A stretch of DNA of 64,000 bases from Enterobacter asburiae (lineage in GTDB: Bacteria > Pseudomonadota > Gammaproteobacteria > Enterobacterales > Enterobacteriaceae), in assembly GCF_021440515.1 (NCBI RefSeq), contig NZ_JAKCMV010000029.1:1-64000 (forward strand), written 5' to 3'. Positions 29,336-38,016 of the stretch are shown here, piece after piece. The notes beneath the pieces are model-generated. The model was given only the letters and a program-made list of their open reading frames with translations, did no database searches and had not been told where the DNA came from. The first letter of the stretch is position 1; each line of letters begins with the position of its first letter. Position numbers and translations under genes: made by a program.

Positions 29336-30313
29336 TTAGTTGTACTCCATGTCGATGGTCATCACGGTATTGGCTTTGCCAGCGGTGACCTGCGCGTCTG
29401 TCTGGAAATAATCGACCGCAAAAGGAATGCTGTCCGGTACGTTGGCTTCCGACTGACCGCCAACCGGGATCGGATAGTCGTATCGCAAATCCACGCCATC
29501 CAGCAGCACGCCCACCCCGACGCCCGTGGCGCTGTCCGGGCCAGGCGTCAGGTTGATCACGTCGCTGAACTGGCTGTTAACGCCGTTGGCGCTGGTAATT
29601 CGGGCGGTGAAGGCCGTGGTATTGTCGCAGGTGGTCGTGATAGCAAACTTCTTCCAGCTGGTGTAGGTGCCGACGTGCGTAAACTGGCTGACGGGGAAAT
29701 CCCCCAGCGTAACGGTCAGATTCTTCGGATCGACGGAACAGGTGGTGGTGACGGGGGCAATAGTCCCGTTATACCAGGTGGCGTTGCTTGTCCCCAGCGT
29801 GGCATCGTCGTACACGCGAAAACCGTATCGGGTGGTTGCCTGCGTTAATATCCCGTTACTCACCGAGGTTGCCGTTTTCACTAATCTGATCGAGTAGGTG
29901 AAATTAAAGTTCTGGCTGCCGTCTACCGTTCCCATCGGCGTAGCGGTGCTGTTGCAGGTGCTGCCTTTACCGCGAATGACCTGCCCGGCGCTGTTGAGCA
30001 TCTGGATACCCACTCCCGGCACGCCGGATTCATACACCCCCGGCATCCCGGATATTTCGGCCCCCAAACCTTCGTAACAGGCGTTGATCGTCGTGTTGTT
30101 CAGCGTACCGCTACAGCTGCCGGTCACGCTGTGGGTTTCCGTTGAGCTGGGAATAATGCCCCCGACCGCGAGGCTCGGCGATACGGAGACTTTCCCTGCG
30201 CTAAGCGAATAGGGCAGATCGCTGGTGGTGCAGGTTGCCGCATAGACCTGCGGCATGAAAAAGGTGCCCGCACACAGGGTTATCAGCAAAAAGGCATAGC
30301 GTAACAGAGACAT
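29336..30313 (-). CDS. Two-domain fimbrial protein, probable tip adhesin
   Basis: 325 residues. Signal peptide cleaved after about Ala25 (QVYA-ATC). The N-terminal ~160 residues form a separate domain with several cysteines (CTTSDLP, GSCSG, NACYEG, STCNS), as expected for a receptor-binding domain. The C-terminal ~140 residues are a pilin domain (TTCSVDPKNLTVTLGDFP, TTTCDN) ending in DMEYN with penultimate Tyr. This is the FimH-type layout, but no close relationship to FimH is evident; the ligand is unknown. It sits between usher and minor pilin, 19 nt after the usher. Confidence 0.82.
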   Translation of the reverse strand: MSLLRYAFLLITLCAGTFFMPQVYAATCTTSDLPYSLSAGKVSVSPSLAVGGIIPSSTETHSVTGSCSGTLNNTTINACYEGLGAEISGMPGVYESGVPGVGIQMLNSAGQVIRGKGSTCNSTATPMGTVDGSQNFNFTYSIRLVKTATSVSNGILTQATTRYGFRVYDDATLGTSNATWYNGTIAPVTTTCSVDPKNLTVTLGDFPVSQFTHVGTYTSWKKFAITTTCDNTTAFTARITSANGVNSQFSDVINLTPGPDSATGVGVGVLLDGVDLRYDYPIPVGGQSEANVPDSIPFAVDYFQTDAQVTAGKANTVMTIDMEYN

Positions 30314-30332
30314 AGAGCTTTCCGGGTTAGGG

Positions 30333-32876
30333 TCAGGTGCACTGCGCCGTGACGTTAATAATCTGGCTTCCGCCTGCGGACGGAAGGTGATACGAAGCGG
30401 TGCAGCGGGTATCGGCGGTTCTGCCCCAGCTGACCTTCAGCGTCCCTTTTTGATGCATCCCGGACAGGAAGACCTGCCCGTCATCGCCCACGATAAATTC
30501 ACCGCTGTCCCCCGCGGCGGCGGCCGTTGCGCCAAACGGTACGGGATGGCCATCGGCACGGCGCAACGTCATCAGCACGCGGCTGCCCACGCGGGTATCA
30601 AAGCGGGCACGTACTACCGCGCCTCGCGTTGGCGTTACCACTTTCACCGCGTGGTCGACGTCGGCGGAATCCGGCAGCGTTTCGGTGTTCAGCGCGATGG
30701 TGTTGTGGCGATACGGAGAGACATACGGCACGATGGCGTAGCCGCGGAAGTCCGTATCCACCCCGGTCTGGTTGCTGATGTTGGTGCCGTCGGCGCCAGG
30801 GGCTTCGACCAGCGCGACGGTATCCCCCAGCGGTTGCCCAAAGGTCACGCCGTGTGCGTGGGCAATCACGCTGCCCTGAAGGCCAACGTTGACCTGACGC
30901 TGGCTGTTGTCCTGCGAATAGCCCGCCGTGGTTTCACCATAGGTGCCTATGTAATCGGCATTCAGGTTGGTGGTGTTGCCGTTGGACTGGCTGTGCCCCT
31001 GCTGCATACTCCAGCTGAGGTTATTTTCCGCGAGCGACGTGCCGTTGATCCCGACGCTTTGCGTGGTGTCGTGCTTCGTGCTGTTCAGGTTGTAGTTGGC
31101 CCAGGTGTTGCTCATCCAGCGGTCGAGCGGCACGGACACGTTGAGAGCGATGGTTCTGTCATTGCTGTAATCGTCGTCATCGTCGCCGTCGTAGGTGTTC
31201 TTGTTATAGCCGTAGCTCACGCCATAGCTGATGCCGCGCCAGCTGTTGGTATAGCCGACGCTGACGGAGGTCATATTTTGCTGGCTGTTCCAGTAGTTCT
31301 CTTTTACCAGGCTCAGGTTGATGGAGCCGAAGCCGCTCCCGAGAGCCTGATCGACCGTCGCCTCTTCACGGCTTCGACGGCGGTCCGGCGGCGTCCAGTC
31401 GTCGTTCTGCGTGTGGGAATCCAGCACTTCACCGAGGGTGTAAAAGCCCGCGGTGTTGTAGCGATATCCCGCCATCGAGAAATGCGTCCCGGTGGTGGCA
31501 AAATCTTTGCTGTAGCGCAGGCGCCAGGATTCACCCCGGGACGAGGTATCCACGCCGCCCAACTGCGCGCGGGCAACGGTGTCATCCACCGATATCGCCC
31601 CGAAGTCGCCAATGTTTTTGCCGATCCCCAGCGCCAGCGCGTCGTAGTACTTACTGCCCTGAACGCCGCCGTAGGCGGTTAATCCCCAGGGCAGACCGTA
31701 CATGGCGGTGCCTTGCAGGAAGGGCGTTTTTTCCACGTCGTCGTCGTAGCTGCGATAGCGCCCGGCGGTCAGGCTGTATTTGAAACGCCCTTCGCGCTGC
31801 AAAACCGGCACCGAGGCGTAAGGCACCACAAAGTGCTGCTCGCTGCCGTCGGTCTCTTTCACCGTGACGTTAAGATCGCCGCTGCCGCCGGTGGGGTAGA
31901 GGTCATCGATCGTGAACGCGCCGGGTGCGACGAAGTTCTGGTAAATGACGTAGCCGTTCTGGCGCACGGTGACCTGCGCATTGCTGTGGGCAATTCCACG
32001 GATCACCGGGGCGAAGCCCTTCATACTGTCCGGCAGCATATCGTCGTCCGACGCCATCTGCGCCCCGGTAAACGAAATGCTGTCAAACACGTCGGCCGGG
32101 GACGAACTCTGCCCGACGGTCAGCTCGCTGTTGAGCGCCAGAATATCCCGCTGGCCGTAGCTGTAAACGGACGAAAAATCGCTCTGGTCGTTACCGTCGC
32201 CGCTGGTCTTGCTCCAGGTTGAGTAGTTGCGAAAACGCCACGCTCCCAGGTTCAGGCCCGGACGCAGGTTGAGGTATTCGCTGTTCTGATCGCTGCCGTG
32301 CTCCTCTTTGCTGTGGGTGTTGCCCGCGGAAAAGCTGTAGTTGAGCAGACCGGCGTTAATGCCTTCGTCCAGTTCCTCAGGCGGCACGTAGCCGCGCGGG
32401 ATCTGGATGATTGCGCTTTGCGGAATACTCAGCAGCAGCTGCTGCTGGCTGACGCGAAACGTCGCTTTGGCGGAATCCATCACTGAGATATCTACGCAGC
32501 CGTTGTGCTCCGCCTGGGTAAATTTATCGCTCTGGATGCCGAAGCTTTTTAGCTCGTCAAGGCTCAGGCAGGGCTGAAGAACGGATTTATTATCAGCCCC
32601 TTTTTTGAGGTCAAAGGTGACCTCTTTATTCGCCACTTTATTATTGTTGACGTAGATATCGACCTGGTATTTTCCCGGCGCTTGTCCGGGCCCGGTCTCA
32701 AATACGCTGAGGTCAGTTTTTCCCTGGTCTGGATTATCCACATCAAGCAGCGCCGGATTAAAATAATCTTCAGCGAGAGCGTTATGCGCGGAAATACCGA
32801 CGACAACCATACCCAATGCGGTCAGCATTTTCAGGTGATGGCGTTTTGGCGGTTTTGTGTCGTAATCCCACGGCAT
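30333..32876 (-). CDS. Fimbrial outer-membrane usher protein
   Basis: 847 residues, the normal size of FimD/PapC ushers. Signal peptide ends near residue 35 (HNALA-EDYFNPALL). The N-terminal chaperone-binding domain (EDYFNPALLDVDNP...), the 24-strand barrel with plug (about 230-330), and two C-terminal domains (TLRRADGHPVPFGA... and CTASYHLP near the end) are recognisable. It secretes and assembles chaperone-bound subunits. RBS GGAAG precedes the ATG at 32876. 28 nt after the chaperone gene. Confidence 0.95.
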   Translation of the reverse strand: MPWDYDTKPPKRHHLKMLTALGMVVVGISAHNALAEDYFNPALLDVDNPDQGKTDLSVFETGPGQAPGKYQVDIYVNNNKVANKEVTFDLKKGADNKSVLQPCLSLDELKSFGIQSDKFTQAEHNGCVDISVMDSAKATFRVSQQQLLLSIPQSAIIQIPRGYVPPEELDEGINAGLLNYSFSAGNTHSKEEHGSDQNSEYLNLRPGLNLGAWRFRNYSTWSKTSGDGNDQSDFSSVYSYGQRDILALNSELTVGQSSSPADVFDSISFTGAQMASDDDMLPDSMKGFAPVIRGIAHSNAQVTVRQNGYVIYQNFVAPGAFTIDDLYPTGGSGDLNVTVKETDGSEQHFVVPYASVPVLQREGRFKYSLTAGRYRSYDDDVEKTPFLQGTAMYGLPWGLTAYGGVQGSKYYDALALGIGKNIGDFGAISVDDTVARAQLGGVDTSSRGESWRLRYSKDFATTGTHFSMAGYRYNTAGFYTLGEVLDSHTQNDDWTPPDRRRSREEATVDQALGSGFGSINLSLVKENYWNSQQNMTSVSVGYTNSWRGISYGVSYGYNKNTYDGDDDDDYSNDRTIALNVSVPLDRWMSNTWANYNLNSTKHDTTQSVGINGTSLAENNLSWSMQQGHSQSNGNTTNLNADYIGTYGETTAGYSQDNSQRQVNVGLQGSVIAHAHGVTFGQPLGDTVALVEAPGADGTNISNQTGVDTDFRGYAIVPYVSPYRHNTIALNTETLPDSADVDHAVKVVTPTRGAVVRARFDTRVGSRVLMTLRRADGHPVPFGATAAAAGDSGEFIVGDDGQVFLSGMHQKGTLKVSWGRTADTRCTASYHLPSAGGSQIINVTAQCT

Positions 32877-32904
32877 AATGGCTTCCGTTAATTATTCTTA
32901 CCGG

Positions 32905-33579
32905 TTAGCGAAGAGTGGCGGTAAAAGATTTCGAGATAGCCCCGTAATCGTTAATAATTTTCCAGCTTACGGTTTTACCTGACGTATTTCCCGGCATCTC
33001 AAAATGGCTTTCGCCTTTTGGTGCGGCATAGGTGATTTTGTGTAATTTCTTGCCGCCAACGATGATTTCCTGGAAATTCATATAAAACGGCGTGGGGTTA
33101 TTCACAATAAGCTGGTGGCCCTGCTCGTGCCATTGCAGCTGCGAGGCAACGTCTTCCGGCGTGCCGGTGACGGCGGCCGGACGGTACAGTAATTTGATGC
33201 GCGTTTTAATCGCGATTTGCAGGGTGTTCACATTATCCTGTCGGCTTGAAGACGGGATAGATTTAATATTGAGCCAGTAGAGAGACTCTCTGTCTTCTGG
33301 CAGAGTTCCGCCGGTGCGGATCACGCGCAGCACGTTATCCTGTTTTCCGTCGAGGCGGAACAGCGGCGGGGTAATCAAAAAAGGGGCTTTCTCACGCGCG
33401 TTGCTTTCGCTCTCAACCCAGGACTGGACAAGGTAGTCAATATTGTCAGGGTTAGTGACCTGAATGGATGATTCTTTTTTACTTTCCGGATAGACCAGTC
33501 GCGTACCGCCGATGGTAATACCGGCGTGTGCTGAAGAAGCCATTAAGACAAGTGAAGAGAGTAATAAGAATTTACGCAT
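32905..33579 (-). CDS. Periplasmic fimbrial chaperone (PapD/FimC-type)
   Basis: 224 residues; signal peptide to about Ala19 (SSAHA-GITI). The two-Ig-domain PapD fold holds the subunit-anchoring residues: Arg in GGTRLVYP (about 27) and Lys in KTRIKLLYRP (about 132). The segment between the F1 and G1 strands is short, placing it in the FGS class used for adhesive rod fimbriae. It donates a beta strand to pilin subunits in the periplasm and delivers them to the usher. Confidence 0.94.
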   Translation of the reverse strand: MRKFLLLSSLVLMASSAHAGITIGGTRLVYPESKKESSIQVTNPDNIDYLVQSWVESESNAREKAPFLITPPLFRLDGKQDNVLRVIRTGGTLPEDRESLYWLNIKSIPSSSRQDNVNTLQIAIKTRIKLLYRPAAVTGTPEDVASQLQWHEQGHQLIVNNPTPFYMNFQEIIVGGKKLHKITYAAPKGESHFEMPGNTSGKTVSWKIINDYGAISKSFTATLR

Positions 33580-33602
33580 AGCAAGACCGTTAATAAGGAG
33601 TA

Positions 33603-33637
33603 ACAGATATTAGTCACCCGCGATGACTAATATCTGT
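33603..33637. promoter_or_regulatory. Strong hairpin between pilin and chaperone genes
   Basis: Perfect 14-bp inverted repeat ACAGATATTAGTCA / TGACTAATATCTGT with a 7-nt loop (CCCGCGA). On the transcribed minus strand it has no T-tract, so it is more likely an mRNA-stability or processing element that favours pilin mRNA over downstream genes, as described for the pap operon. Confidence 0.75.
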
Positions 33638-33641
33638 TTTA

Positions 33642-34178
33642 TTAGTTATAAACGACAGTAAAGGTGGATACTGCGTTTGCTTGTCCAGCAACGATGCTTG
33701 CACCCGTCTGAATATAACGTGCGCCAAATTGCAGGTCGTTGGTGGTAGTACCCGACGTCAGCGTATATTCTGTGGAAGCAGAATATAAATCGATTGGGGT
33801 AGAGTTATTGTCAAGCAGTTGAACACCGACACCGGAAGCCGCGCCTGTTCCTGACGTTAATGCAAGAACATCCGCGTCATTTGAATCAGGTGTGCCGCCA
33901 AAATTAATGGAGGCGCTGGTTACGGTTTCGGGACAGTTTTTTAACAGGATATCAAAGCGTGTGGTTGCAGCCGTTGAGCCAGAACCCGTAAATGCCGATT
34001 TAGCCACTTTCCCCAACGTCACATCGAGAGGGTTGCTAAGGTTATTTACTACCGTGCAGGCAGAGTCAATAATTTCACCGGTGAAATTAATTTGACCTTC
34101 ACCATTCGTAGCGGCAAGAACAGGAACGGAAGCGCATACAATCCCTGCTGCAATGCCCGCCATAAATATCTTTTTCAT
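33642..34178 (-). CDS. Major fimbrial subunit (type-1-like pilin)
   Basis: 178 residues. Signal peptide with cleavage near residue 22-23 (PVLAA-TNGEG), pilin cysteine pair (SACTVV and KNCPET), and C-terminal FTVVYN with penultimate Tyr. The composition (Thr, Ser, Ala, Gly rich) and size are those of FimA-type rod pilins. First gene of the operon, transcribed leftwards, and followed by the hairpin. Codon use is less GC-rich than in surrounding core genes, in line with acquisition. Confidence 0.92.
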   Translation of the reverse strand: MKKIFMAGIAAGIVCASVPVLAATNGEGQINFTGEIIDSACTVVNNLSNPLDVTLGKVAKSAFTGSGSTAATTRFDILLKNCPETVTSASINFGGTPDSNDADVLALTSGTGAASGVGVQLLDNNSTPIDLYSASTEYTLTSGTTTNDLQFGARYIQTGASIVAGQANAVSTFTVVYN

Positions 34179-34537
34179 TTCAAAATCCCATATGAAAATA
34201 TAATAAAAAAAGCACTTACATCACCGCGGTGATTAATTCGACGCAGACTATGAACGATGGGATTTTCTTATTCAATTAACCTTCACTTCATTCCCGATTA
34301 ACTGAATTTAATGGGTGTGACGGCTGACACACTTTCAGAATAAAAAGCTTATAAAACAATAAGAAGAGAATGTGGCAAAACGTGTCAGGTGTGTTAGCTT
34401 ACCGAAATTCTGACTACTTTTACCCAATCCTGATGGCTAAACGCTCTGATAACGAGGGGAAAGTCGTATGGAAATGATTAGTCGCGACACATTTATCAGG
34501 GCTATAGTAACAGCAACGCATCACATGGAGAGATCTC
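34179..34537. promoter_or_regulatory. AT-rich divergent promoter region between the pilin gene and ybiB
   Basis: 359 bp with no gene. It should hold the fimbrial promoter (leftwards) and a ybiB promoter (rightwards). A perfect 14-bp palindrome, ATCACCGCGGTGAT, lies at 34220-34233, 42 nt upstream of the pilin start. No fimB/fimE recombinase gene and no clear inverted repeats of an invertible switch were seen. No complete LexA box was seen upstream of ybiB. Confidence 0.6.
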
Positions 34538-35500
34538 ATGGATTATCGCAAAATTATCAAAGAGGTGGGGCGCGGTAAAAACCACGCGCGCGACCTGGAC
34601 CAGGAAACGGCGCGGGCGCTCTACACCCGAATGCTCAACGGGGAGGTGCCGGATCTCGAACTGGGCGGCATCCTGATTGCGCTGCGTATTAAAGGTGAAG
34701 GTGAAGCGGAGATGCGCGGTTTTTATGAAGCGATGCAGGCGCAGACTCTCCGTTTAACGCCGCCCGTCACCCGACCGATGCCGATCGTCATTCCCACCTA
34801 CAACGGCGCGCGCAAACAGGCCAACCTGACGCCGCTGCTGGCTATTCTGCTGAACAAGCTGGGCTTCCCGGTGGTGGTTCACGGGGTCAGCGAAGATCCT
34901 ACCCGCGTATTAACCGAAACCATTTTTGAGCTGCTGGGCATCGAACCCACTCTGCACGCCGGTCAGGCGCAGGCGAAGCTGGAAGGCCATCAGCCGGTCT
35001 ATATTCCGGTGAAGGCGCTCTGCCCGCCGCTGGAAAAACAGCTGGATATGCGCTGGCGAATGGGCGTGCGCAACAGCGCGCACACCCTGGCAAAACTGGC
35101 GACGCCGTTTGCGGAAGATGCAGCCCTGCGACTGTCCAGCGTATCGCACCCGGAGTACGTCGCCCGCGTCGCCCGTTTCTTTGAAGATATTGGCGGCCGC
35201 GCGCTGCTGATGCACGGAACCGAAGGGGAGGTGTACGCCAATCCGCAGCGCTGCCCGCAGCTCATGCTGATCGATACCGCGGGGACGCGCGCGCTGCTTG
35301 AGCGCGGTGAAGAGAACCGCGACGTGGTGTTGCCGGAGTCCAAAGATCCGCAAATCACCGCGCACTGGATCGTCGAGTGCCTGGCCGGAAAAGTGCCGGT
35401 GCCGCACTCAATTAAGCTGCAAATGGCCTGCTGCCTGGCGGCAACGGGTGAAGTCGAAACGGTAGAGGCCGGGCTGGCGCGCGTGGCGCAGTCTTTTTAG
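34538..35500 (+). CDS. ybiB: YbiB, TrpD2-family nucleic-acid-binding protein
   Basis: 320 residues, the same as E. coli. It has the anthranilate phosphoribosyltransferase-like (TrpD2) fold: an N-terminal helical domain and a glycosyltransferase-3 domain. The family binds single-stranded nucleic acids rather than anthranilate. Conserved PTYNGARKQANLTPLLA and VHGVSEDPTRVLT segments match. In E. coli it follows dinG and is LexA-controlled; here the fimbrial operon separates the two. GGAGAG ribosome site upstream. Confidence 0.94.
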   Translation: MDYRKIIKEVGRGKNHARDLDQETARALYTRMLNGEVPDLELGGILIALRIKGEGEAEMRGFYEAMQAQTLRLTPPVTRPMPIVIPTYNGARKQANLTPLLAILLNKLGFPVVVHGVSEDPTRVLTETIFELLGIEPTLHAGQAQAKLEGHQPVYIPVKALCPPLEKQLDMRWRMGVRNSAHTLAKLATPFAEDAALRLSSVSHPEYVARVARFFEDIGGRALLMHGTEGEVYANPQRCPQLMLIDTAGTRALLERGEENRDVVLPESKDPQITAHWIVECLAGKVPVPHSIKLQMACCLAATGEVETVEAGLARVAQSF

Positions 35501-35502
35501 GT

Positions 35503-35532
35503 AAAAAAAAGCCCGTCCAGTGGCGGACGGGC
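35503..35532 (-). terminator. Intrinsic terminator after ybiJ
   Basis: Stem GCCCGTCC / GGACGGGC (35511-35518, 35525-35532) with a 6-nt loop. On the minus strand it is followed by an eight-T run (35503-35510). It lies about 85 nt beyond the ybiJ stop and just after convergent ybiB. Confidence 0.88.
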
Positions 35533-35617
35533 AAACAAAGGGGAACAACAACAGGGTCAATGAGGGTTGGAGCAGCTCGCCAGAGGGTTTAGCGAGTTTG
35601 GAACACAATGCGCTCGG

Positions 35618-35878
35618 TTATTTGTAGATAACCGCAGTACCGCTAAGTTTGTTGTTGGAGTTAGCGGAGGTGATGGTATAACCGCTAGCGCCCGCAGCCG
35701 CCGCTTTCTCCGCCAGTTTAGCTTCCAGACCGTCCAGCGTGGTTGCGCCTTCTGCACTTACCACACCGATTTTATTCATGCTCTGTGCCTGAGCAGGGGA
35801 AACTGCGTCAGCGGCGAATGCGCCAAAAGACAGAGCGGACAGGGCAACAGCGGCAACAGCATATTTGATGGTTTTCAT
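35618..35878 (-). CDS. ybiJ: DUF1471 (YhcN/BhsA) family secreted small protein YbiJ
   Basis: 86 residues from the ATG at 35878, the E. coli YbiJ length; the frame is open further upstream but lacks a ribosome site. Signal peptide to about Ala22 (GAFA-ADAV), then the compact DUF1471 domain with MNKIGVVSAEGATTLDGLEAKL and the ending LSGTAVIYK. These periplasmic/outer-envelope proteins respond to stress and biofilm signals; the molecular role is unclear. Confidence 0.92.
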   Translation of the reverse strand: MKTIKYAVAAVALSALSFGAFAADAVSPAQAQSMNKIGVVSAEGATTLDGLEAKLAEKAAAAGASGYTITSANSNNKLSGTAVIYK

Positions 35879-36163
35879 GGTTAATCTCTCGCAGGTTATT
35901 CTGTTAGGGGGACGATGTTCCGTCGATGTGATAAGTATCACGGTTTTTTGCGAAAGATAAAATCGAAGAGAATTGACGTCATTGCTCAAAAAATTTGAAT
36001 GACAAATAAGTTATTGAATATTAATAAATTCGATTGAGCAATTTACAGTTCTTGCCGCTGCGCTTTACAGAACATTTTTTAATCGCACATTTTGCTACGT
36101 GGCAATCAAAAATCCGTGAGCGTAAAGGAAACCGCTTGCGCGGTGAAATTAGGTAAAGGAAAG

Positions 36164-36430
36164 TCAACGTAACTGGCTGTCTTTCGATCCTCTGCGATTA
36201 TATCCCGTATAAGATGCATTATGCGAATCTTTCTCCTGCTGGCAGGTGATGCATAACCGCACGCCCGGAATGGCCTTGCGCCGCGCTTCAGGAATAGGTT
36301 CGCCGCACTCTTCACAGAATTCTAAGCTTTCACCGCGCGGGATCTCCCCGCGAGCGCGTGCAACCGCATCTTCAATTGTACTGTTGATCTGCTCATTAAC
36401 GGCGTCGTCGTTCGCCCAGCCGGAAGCCAT
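36164..36430 (-). CDS. ybiI: DksA/TraR-type zinc-finger protein YbiI
   Basis: 88 residues, the E. coli length. A C4 zinc finger is formed by Cys39, Cys42, Cys60 and Cys63 (CEECGEPIP...RLCITCQ). An N-terminal helical segment with acidic residues resembles a short DksA/TraR coiled coil, so it may bind the RNA polymerase secondary channel; not proven. A 285-nt gap without a gene separates it from ybiJ. Confidence 0.92.
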   Translation of the reverse strand: MASGWANDDAVNEQINSTIEDAVARARGEIPRGESLEFCEECGEPIPEARRKAIPGVRLCITCQQEKDSHNASYTGYNRRGSKDSQLR

Positions 36431-36548
36431 GGCCTTCTCCTCGCGTAGTGGTGTTATCAGGTTAATATGGGGTCAAAAAGTGAACAATCAAGAGAAGAGA
36501 GGAGAACTGCATCCGTCGGGCAGATGCAGTATGTTCTCAGAAAGGGCG

Positions 36549-36812
36549 TTACTTATAGATAGTGGCGGTGCCAAACATCCGGTTTTCACCGCTGGCGGAA
36601 TTGACCACGATGCCTTTGGCACCCTCTTCACGGGCTTTCGCGGCGAGCTTAGCCTGAAGATCGTCAAGGTTCGCGGCGCCGGTAACGGAAACGGTGCCCG
36701 CCGGGCGGAGCTGGCTGGTGTCGGTGCTGTCAGACAGAGACTGGACGGCCAGGGCAGAGAACGACGCGCCTGCCAGCACACCAGCGATAACGAAGGGTAG
36801 ATATCTTTTCAT
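36549..36812 (-). CDS. mcbA: DUF1471 family protein McbA
   Basis: 87 residues from the ATG at 36812, with AGAGGA 7 nt upstream; a GTG two codons earlier (36818) is possible. Signal peptide to about Ala22, then DUF1471 (RPAGTVSVTGAANLDDLQAKL ... MFGTATIYK). It matches E. coli McbA (YbiM), an MqsR-regulated protein affecting colanic acid and biofilm. In E. coli ybiX and fiu separate it from ybiI; here they are adjacent. Confidence 0.88.
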   Translation of the reverse strand: MKRYLPFVIAGVLAGASFSALAVQSLSDSTDTSQLRPAGTVSVTGAANLDDLQAKLAAKAREEGAKGIVVNSASGENRMFGTATIYK

Positions 36813-37056
36813 AATCACATCCTCTGGAGGGGAACAACGGGTGATTCTTACTAAGTTTAGAAGCTTGCAGAGTGTGATTTAGCGCAAAAATTTGATGATG
36901 ATCTGCTTATTTTTTGAACGATATTTGTTGACAAAATGCTGACAGATCATAGACATACAGGTTGCTGATTTTTGTCGGTTTTTTGCCCGGCGCAGAGAGA
37001 TATTTACCGTTGGGTCTTCAGAGGGTATCTTACGCCGCTGTTTAAAGGAGATTGCC
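36813..37056. other. Divergent region mcbA-rlmF
   Basis: 244 bp of AT-rich intergenic sequence. It should contain the mcbA promoter (leftwards) and the rlmF promoter (rightwards). I could not assign a specific regulator site. Confidence 0.5.
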
Positions 37057-37968
37057 ATGACTTCGCAAAAGCCGGGATTGCACCCGCGTAACCGCCACCG
37101 CAGCCGCTATGATATGCAGGCGCTGTGCCTGAGCTGCCCACCGTTGCAGGACTTTATCGTGCAGACCCCTGCGGGTGAGCCGTCGGTCAACTTTGCTGAC
37201 CCGCAGGCGGTTAAAATGCTGAACAAAGCCCTGCTGGCCCACTTTTACGGCGTGGCGAACTGGGACATTCCCGACGGCTTTCTCTGCCCACCGGTCCCGG
37301 GGCGCGCGGATTATATTCACCATCTTGCCGATCTGCTGGCGGAAGATAACGCGGGCGCTGTTCCACAGCAGGCCACCATTCTGGACATCGGTACCGGCGC
37401 GAACCTGATTTACCCTCTGGTTGGCGCGCACGAATACGGCTGGCGCTTTACCGGCAGCGAAATCGACGCCAGCGCCTTTGCCAGCGCGCAGGCCATTATC
37501 AACGGCAATCCTGGGCTGACCCGCGCGGTGCGCCTGCGTCGTCAAAAAGATGCGGCCTTTATCCTTAATGGCATTATCCACAAGAATGAACAGTATGATG
37601 CCACTATGTGTAACCCACCGTTCCACGACTCGGCGGCCTCTGCCCGCGCGGGCAGCGAGCGTAAGCGCCGTAACCTGGGCCAGGCGGAAGATGCGGCGCT
37701 GAACTTCGGCGGCCAGCAGCAGGAGCTGTGGTGCGAGGGTGGGGAAGTGGCCTTTATTTTGAAAATGATTGCCGAAAGCAAAGCCTTTGGCCGTCAGGTG
37801 AAATGGTTTACCACCCTGGTTTCTCGCGGCGACAACCTGCCGCCGCTGTACCGCGCGCTGACCGAAGCCGGCGCGGTGAAGGTGGTGAAAAAAGAGATGT
37901 CCCAGGGCCAGAAGCAGAGCCGCTTTATCGCCTGGTCGTTTATGGACGATAACAAACGTCGCAAATAG
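37057..37968 (+). CDS. rlmF: 23S rRNA (adenine1618-N6)-methyltransferase
   Basis: 303 residues (E. coli 308). It methylates N6 of A1618 of 23S rRNA. SAM-binding motif I is [13 protein letters not shown] (about 108-120), and the amino-methyltransferase motif IV is CNPPFHDS (about 187-194). The C-terminus is a few residues shorter than in E. coli. AAGGAG ribosome site 6 nt upstream. Followed by a REP element. Confidence 0.96.
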   Translation: MTSQKPGLHPRNRHRSRYDMQALCLSCPPLQDFIVQTPAGEPSVNFADPQAVKMLNKALLAHFYGVANWDIPDGFLCPPVPGRADYIHHLADLLAEDNAGAVPQQATILDIGTGANLIYPLVGAHEYGWRFTGSEIDASAFASAQAIINGNPGLTRAVRLRRQKDAAFILNGIIHKNEQYDATMCNPPFHDSAASARAGSERKRRNLGQAEDAALNFGGQQQELWCEGGEVAFILKMIAESKAFGRQVKWFTTLVSRGDNLPPLYRALTEAGAVKVVKKEMSQGQKQSRFIAWSFMDDNKRRK

Positions 37969-37976
37969 CACCCCGT

Positions 37977-38009
37977 CGTAGGCCGGGTAAGGCGAAGCCG
38001 CCACCCGGC
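37977..38009. repeat. REP element between rlmF and mscM
   Basis: GCCGGGTAAGGCGAAGCCGC...CACCCGGC is a classic enterobacterial REP palindrome, preceded by CGTCGTAG, between two convergent genes. Confidence 0.85.
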
Positions 38010-38016
38010 AATAACG

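Noticed and set aside
30387-31682. Plus-strand open frame opposite the usher gene
   Set aside because: Antisense shadow with low-complexity Val/Ala/Arg translation; the usher frame is complete and conserved.
34179-34537. Invertible promoter switch as in fimS
   Set aside because: No pair of matching inverted repeats around a promoter and no fimB/fimE-type recombinase gene in the window.
34400-34537. LexA box upstream of ybiB
   Set aside because: Only a CAG half site (in AACAGCA) was found near 34508; the partner CTG at the right spacing is missing.
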